A stretch of 64,000 nt of DNA. It comes from Pseudomonas sp. Leaf58. GTDB lineage: Bacteria > Pseudomonadota > Gammaproteobacteria > Pseudomonadales > Pseudomonadaceae. Shown here in pieces: positions 61,661-64,000 of this stretch (position 1 is its first letter; each line of letters opens with the position of its first letter). The DNA lies in assembly GCF_003627215.1 (NCBI RefSeq), contig NZ_CP032677.1, positions 2,671,501 through 2,735,500 on the forward strand. The letters run 5' to 3'. Under the pieces are notes generated by a model. The model saw nothing but the letters and a program-made list of their open reading frames with translations, had not been told where the DNA came from and did not search any database. The position numbers and the translations under genes were made by a program.

Positions 61661-62185
61661 TCACTCCGCACACGCTGTGGCGGCCACTTGCCTGGCCTTG
61701 ATGGTGGCCGGTACCCCTACCGCCAGCGAGTTGTCCGGCACATCCACCAGCACCACGGCATTGGCGCCGATGATGACGTTATTGCCAATGCGGATGCTGC
61801 CCAGCACCTTGGCCCCGGTGCCGATATCGACGTTGTTGCCAAATACCGGGGCAATCGGTTCGTTGACGTTCTTCAAACCAACCACTACGCCATTGCGGAT
61901 ACGGCAGTCATCGCCAAACCGGGCATAGCCGCTGATGACGATGCCGCCAAAATGGTCGATGACGAAGTTGCGGCCAATCACTGCCTCGCACGGCAGTTCT
62001 ACGCCCGTGATGATCTGCACGAACTTGAACAGGATCCTGTAAATCACCGAAAACAGCTTGCGCAGCAGTGCCGGGCGCACGCCATAGCGCCAGCGGCCGA
62101 AGCGGTACACCAGCAGCACCCAGAAGCCCTGGGCGCCCCAATCGCCACCATGGGCACGCAGGTCGGCACGTATATTCTCGAACAT
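61661..62185 (-). CDS. Hexapeptide-repeat acyltransferase (serine-acetyltransferase-like)
   Basis: This 174-residue left-handed beta-helix protein has an N-terminal MFENIRADLRAHGGDWGAQG, a short amphipathic region and hexapeptide turns such as VIGRNFVIDHFGGIVISGYA and VDIGTGAKVLGSIRIGNNVI. The start at 62185 follows an AAGGTAGG sequence; a longer frame is possible. Members of this group transfer acetyl groups to sugars or serine. In this cluster a role in acetylating the polysaccharide or a precursor is the best guess. Confidence 0.87.
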   Translation of the reverse strand: MFENIRADLRAHGGDWGAQGFWVLLVYRFGRWRYGVRPALLRKLFSVIYRILFKFVQIITGVELPCEAVIGRNFVIDHFGGIVISGYARFGDDCRIRNGVVVGLKNVNEPIAPVFGNNVDIGTGAKVLGSIRIGNNVIIGANAVVLVDVPDNSLAVGVPATIKARQVAATACAE

Positions 62186-62193
62186 GGCTTCAC

Positions 62194-63150
62194 CTACCTT
62201 GTCGGTTGGCTGGCGTACCGGGTCTTGAACAGCAGTGACCACGTCGCCCGGCAGTGACGCCAGCAGGCCTGTATCGCGCCCCACCCGCGTCGTTTCAACA
62301 GCGCCTTGAGTGCCAGCACCAGGTCGCCCAACGTGACCAGCAGCATGTGCAGGGCCAGCCCTGCCGCCCCGTGGTGCTTACGGAAATACAGCAACTCACT
62401 CTCGATCTGGTAGGACGAAATCTGCCGGCTGGCTGCCTCCAGTTCGGCCACCGACTTGGAGCTTTCCCCGCCAATGTGCACCACCGTGGTGTGCGGGTAG
62501 AACACCACCTTCCAGCCTGCCGCCTTCACCCGTTTGCAATGGTCGACCTCCTCGTAATAAAGGAAGTAGCGCGGGTCGAACAGGCCCACCTGCTCAAGCA
62601 CTTCGCGGCGCACCAGGTAGAAACAGCCAGGCAGCCAGTCGCACTCGCGCACCGAAGCATGGTCCCAGTCCATTTCGTCGACCATCTTCAAACCCGGGAA
62701 GAAGCGCGCCAGCCCGGTGCGCCCGACGAACATATTGAGCGGCGTGGGGAAGTAGCGGCAGCTGGGCTGCAGGTCGCCGTCGCGGCCCTCCAGGCGCACG
62801 CCCAGCACCCCACACTCGGGGTGGGCGTCCATGTAGTCGAGGGTTTTCTGCAGGGAATCGGCGGCGACGAAGGCATCGGTGTTCAGCAGCAAGGCGTATT
62901 TGCCTTTCAGGTGCGCCAGCAGTTGGTTGTTGGCGCGGCCAAACCCCACGTTTTGCTTGTTGCTCAGTAGCAGCGCTTGCGGGCATACCTCGGCCAGGCG
63001 CTGCACCGAGTCATCGGCCGAGGCGTTATCCACCACCAGGTAACTGGCCAACCGTTCGCTGTCGGCCTGGCGCAGCGCATCGAACATCGGCTGCAGCAAG
63101 GCAGCGGTATTGAAGTTGACCACCATGACATCAACCGGTTTGTTAGCCAT
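62194..63150 (-). CDS. Family 2 glycosyltransferase (rhamnosyltransferase-like)
   Basis: This 318-residue GT2 enzyme has DVMVVNFNTAALLQPMFDAL, VVDNASADDSVQRLAEVCP, LLNTDAFV (DxD variant) and a C-terminal signature DPRYFLYYEEVDHCKRVKAA, as in rhamnosyltransferases of the WcaE/RfbF sort. ATG 63150 is the start; a TTG five codons upstream is unlikely. It is followed by the acyltransferase gene with an 8-bp gap. The acceptor is unknown. Confidence 0.88.
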   Translation of the reverse strand: MANKPVDVMVVNFNTAALLQPMFDALRQADSERLASYLVVDNASADDSVQRLAEVCPQALLLSNKQNVGFGRANNQLLAHLKGKYALLLNTDAFVAADSLQKTLDYMDAHPECGVLGVRLEGRDGDLQPSCRYFPTPLNMFVGRTGLARFFPGLKMVDEMDWDHASVRECDWLPGCFYLVRREVLEQVGLFDPRYFLYYEEVDHCKRVKAAGWKVVFYPHTTVVHIGGESSKSVAELEAASRQISSYQIESELLYFRKHHGAAGLALHMLLVTLGDLVLALKALLKRRGWGAIQACWRHCRATWSLLFKTRYASQPTR

Positions 63151-63760
63151 TGTTTCCGTCCCCAAAGAAGTACTGACGCCTTTGCGCCATCAGCAGCGGT
63201 TCTATCTCGGGGTCATAGGCGCCCTGGCGCTGCCTGACCAGGTCGATCCAGGGGTAGGCCTGGCAGCGTGCTTCCACCCGCTCGATCAGCGCATCGGTGG
63301 TGCAGATGAAGGTAGCCGGGTTACCGCCATACACTGTGCCGGGCGGCACGTCTTTGGTCACCACAGCGCCAGCGGCCACGATCGATTCAGGCCCGATAGT
63401 GACCCGAGGCATGACGATCGCGCCATGGCCTATGAAGCAGTTGTCCTTGATATCGATGAAACCGACCGAGTCCAGGTGCCTGCCAAAGCGATGCTCGATC
63501 AACAACACCACGCCGTCATGGCCGATCAAGGTGCAGTCGGACAAGCCGACGCTGTTGCCAATGCGCACCAGTGACGGGTCAGTGATGTTGCAACCCAGGT
63601 TCACATAGAAGTTGCTACCCACAGAGTGAAAGCCCCCCCAGCGCGTCAGGTAGGCGCCCCACTCCAGCCCCGAAGGGTTGCAGTACTTCTTGTAGAACGC
63701 GCTTGCTCTCCCCGTCGCCTGCACATAATGCTTCACTGCACTGCGTATCCATCCCTTCAT
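63143..63760 (-). CDS. WcaF-like hexapeptide acyltransferase
   Basis: This 205-residue left-handed beta-helix acyltransferase, of the sugar O-acetyltransferase group, starts at MKGWIRSAVKHYVQATGRAS. It has hexapeptide repeats IGNSVGLSDCTLIGHDGVVL and the active-site-like segment NCFIGHGAIVMPRVTIGPES, then GTVYGGNPATFI. GAGG nine bases before ATG 63760 supports this start; the frame extends to a GTG at 63859, just 6 bp after the GMC gene, as the alternative. It overlaps the next GT2 gene by 8 bp. Confidence 0.83.
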   Translation of the reverse strand: MKGWIRSAVKHYVQATGRASAFYKKYCNPSGLEWGAYLTRWGGFHSVGSNFYVNLGCNITDPSLVRIGNSVGLSDCTLIGHDGVVLLIEHRFGRHLDSVGFIDIKDNCFIGHGAIVMPRVTIGPESIVAAGAVVTKDVPPGTVYGGNPATFICTTDALIERVEARCQAYPWIDLVRQRQGAYDPEIEPLLMAQRRQYFFGDGNNG

Positions 63761-63865
63761 GCTAAGTGGCCTCGCAATCACATCGATGTGGATTGTCCTT
63801 GAGGTGCAAGCGGTCTTGTTCTTGTAGGTGCCGACCGTTATGCACTCACCCGTGTACACCTTGCA

Positions 63866-64000
63866 TCACGCCACTGCCCCCCTGGCCGCGGCCATCTTGG
63901 CATTGAGGTGGTCGGCCAGGCGCACGGCAAACTGCAGCAGTGGCATGGTCGGGTTGGAAGCGCCGCCCGTGGCGAAGATGCTACTGCCTGCGACATACAG
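63866..64000 (-). CDS. GMC-family oxidoreductase, C-terminal end (5' part outside window)
   Basis: The last 44 residues of a GMC oxidoreductase are visible: LYVAGSSIFATGGASNPTMP with LLQFAVRLADHLNAK, the FAD-contact segment near the C-terminus of this family. Glucose-methanol-choline enzymes oxidise alcohols using FAD. It lies on the strand of the exopolysaccharide genes and may modify a sugar residue or the precursor. The substrate cannot be told. Confidence 0.85.
   Translation of the reverse strand: MYVAGSSIFATGGASNPTMPLLQFAVRLADHLNAKMAAARGAVA

Overview
The window reads as a chromosomal segment of a Pseudomonas putida-group bacterium. The DNA is GC-rich, intergenic gaps carry many copies of the roughly 35-bp P. 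putida-type REP element (TTCGCGGG...CCCGCTCCCACAGGG), and the benzoate genes sit in the order benR-benABCD-benK-catA-benE-benF that I recall from P. putida KT2440. About 56 protein genes are supported. No rRNA, tRNA, CRISPR array or intact insertion sequence was seen.

Layout. 1-5.6 kb: a truncated acetolactate-synthase-type enzyme with a divergent LysR gene, a membrane diguanylate cyclase, a DUF4142 protein and a KfrA-like coiled-coil DNA-binding protein. 5.8-7.3 kb: two adjacent TenA-family thiamin-salvage genes under a TPP riboswitch. 7.5-12 kb: a giant multicopper oxidase followed by a SCO1/cytochrome c fusion. 12-21 kb: an orphan tyrosine recombinase, an SMP-30 lactonase/LysR pair, a glycerate kinase-CdaR-MFS-Rieske/FAD block and a cold-shock protein. 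21-33.2 kb: TraX and YdjM-type membrane proteins, then the benzoate-to-cis,cis-muconate cluster. Two BenR/XylS half-sites precede benA, and A-rich Crc/Hfq-type motifs precede five ben-region genes.

33.4-46.3 kb: a lipoprotein, a HisN-like phosphatase, a universal stress protein, a probable Fur-controlled TonB siderophore receptor, an AT-richer delta-60 repeat protein, pagL, a phytanoyl-CoA dioxygenase-like gene, a PtrR-like LysR with a succinate-semialdehyde dehydrogenase, and an orphan superfamily 1 helicase. 46.4-51.4 kb: a polyamine catabolism block (AraC regulator, gamma-glutamylputrescine synthetase, putrescine-binding protein, gamma-glutamylputrescine oxidase) with an NtrC-like palindrome. 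52.3-54.8 kb: iron-sulfur L-serine dehydratase with a divergent LysR. 55.7 kb to the end: the distal part of a minus-strand exopolysaccharide cluster resembling KT2440 pea, with a polyprenyl-phosphate sugar transferase, five glycosyltransferases, two hexapeptide acyltransferases and the end of a GMC oxidoreductase.

The most unusual structure is at 54830-55665. Five tandem copies of a 145-147 bp unit, each ending in GTTTCGGGCCA/TGGCCCGAAAC inverted repeats, are enclosed by a 62-bp inverted repeat (61/62 identical) containing REP sequence. Other notable points are a REP element apparently inserted in frame in benK, a PcaR-like palindrome upstream of benR, an AT-rich palindrome upstream of pagL and a perfect 32-bp palindrome at 46376. 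Start codons were often moved inward from the longest ORF using Shine-Dalgarno position and family N-termini. All statements about homologues are from memory.
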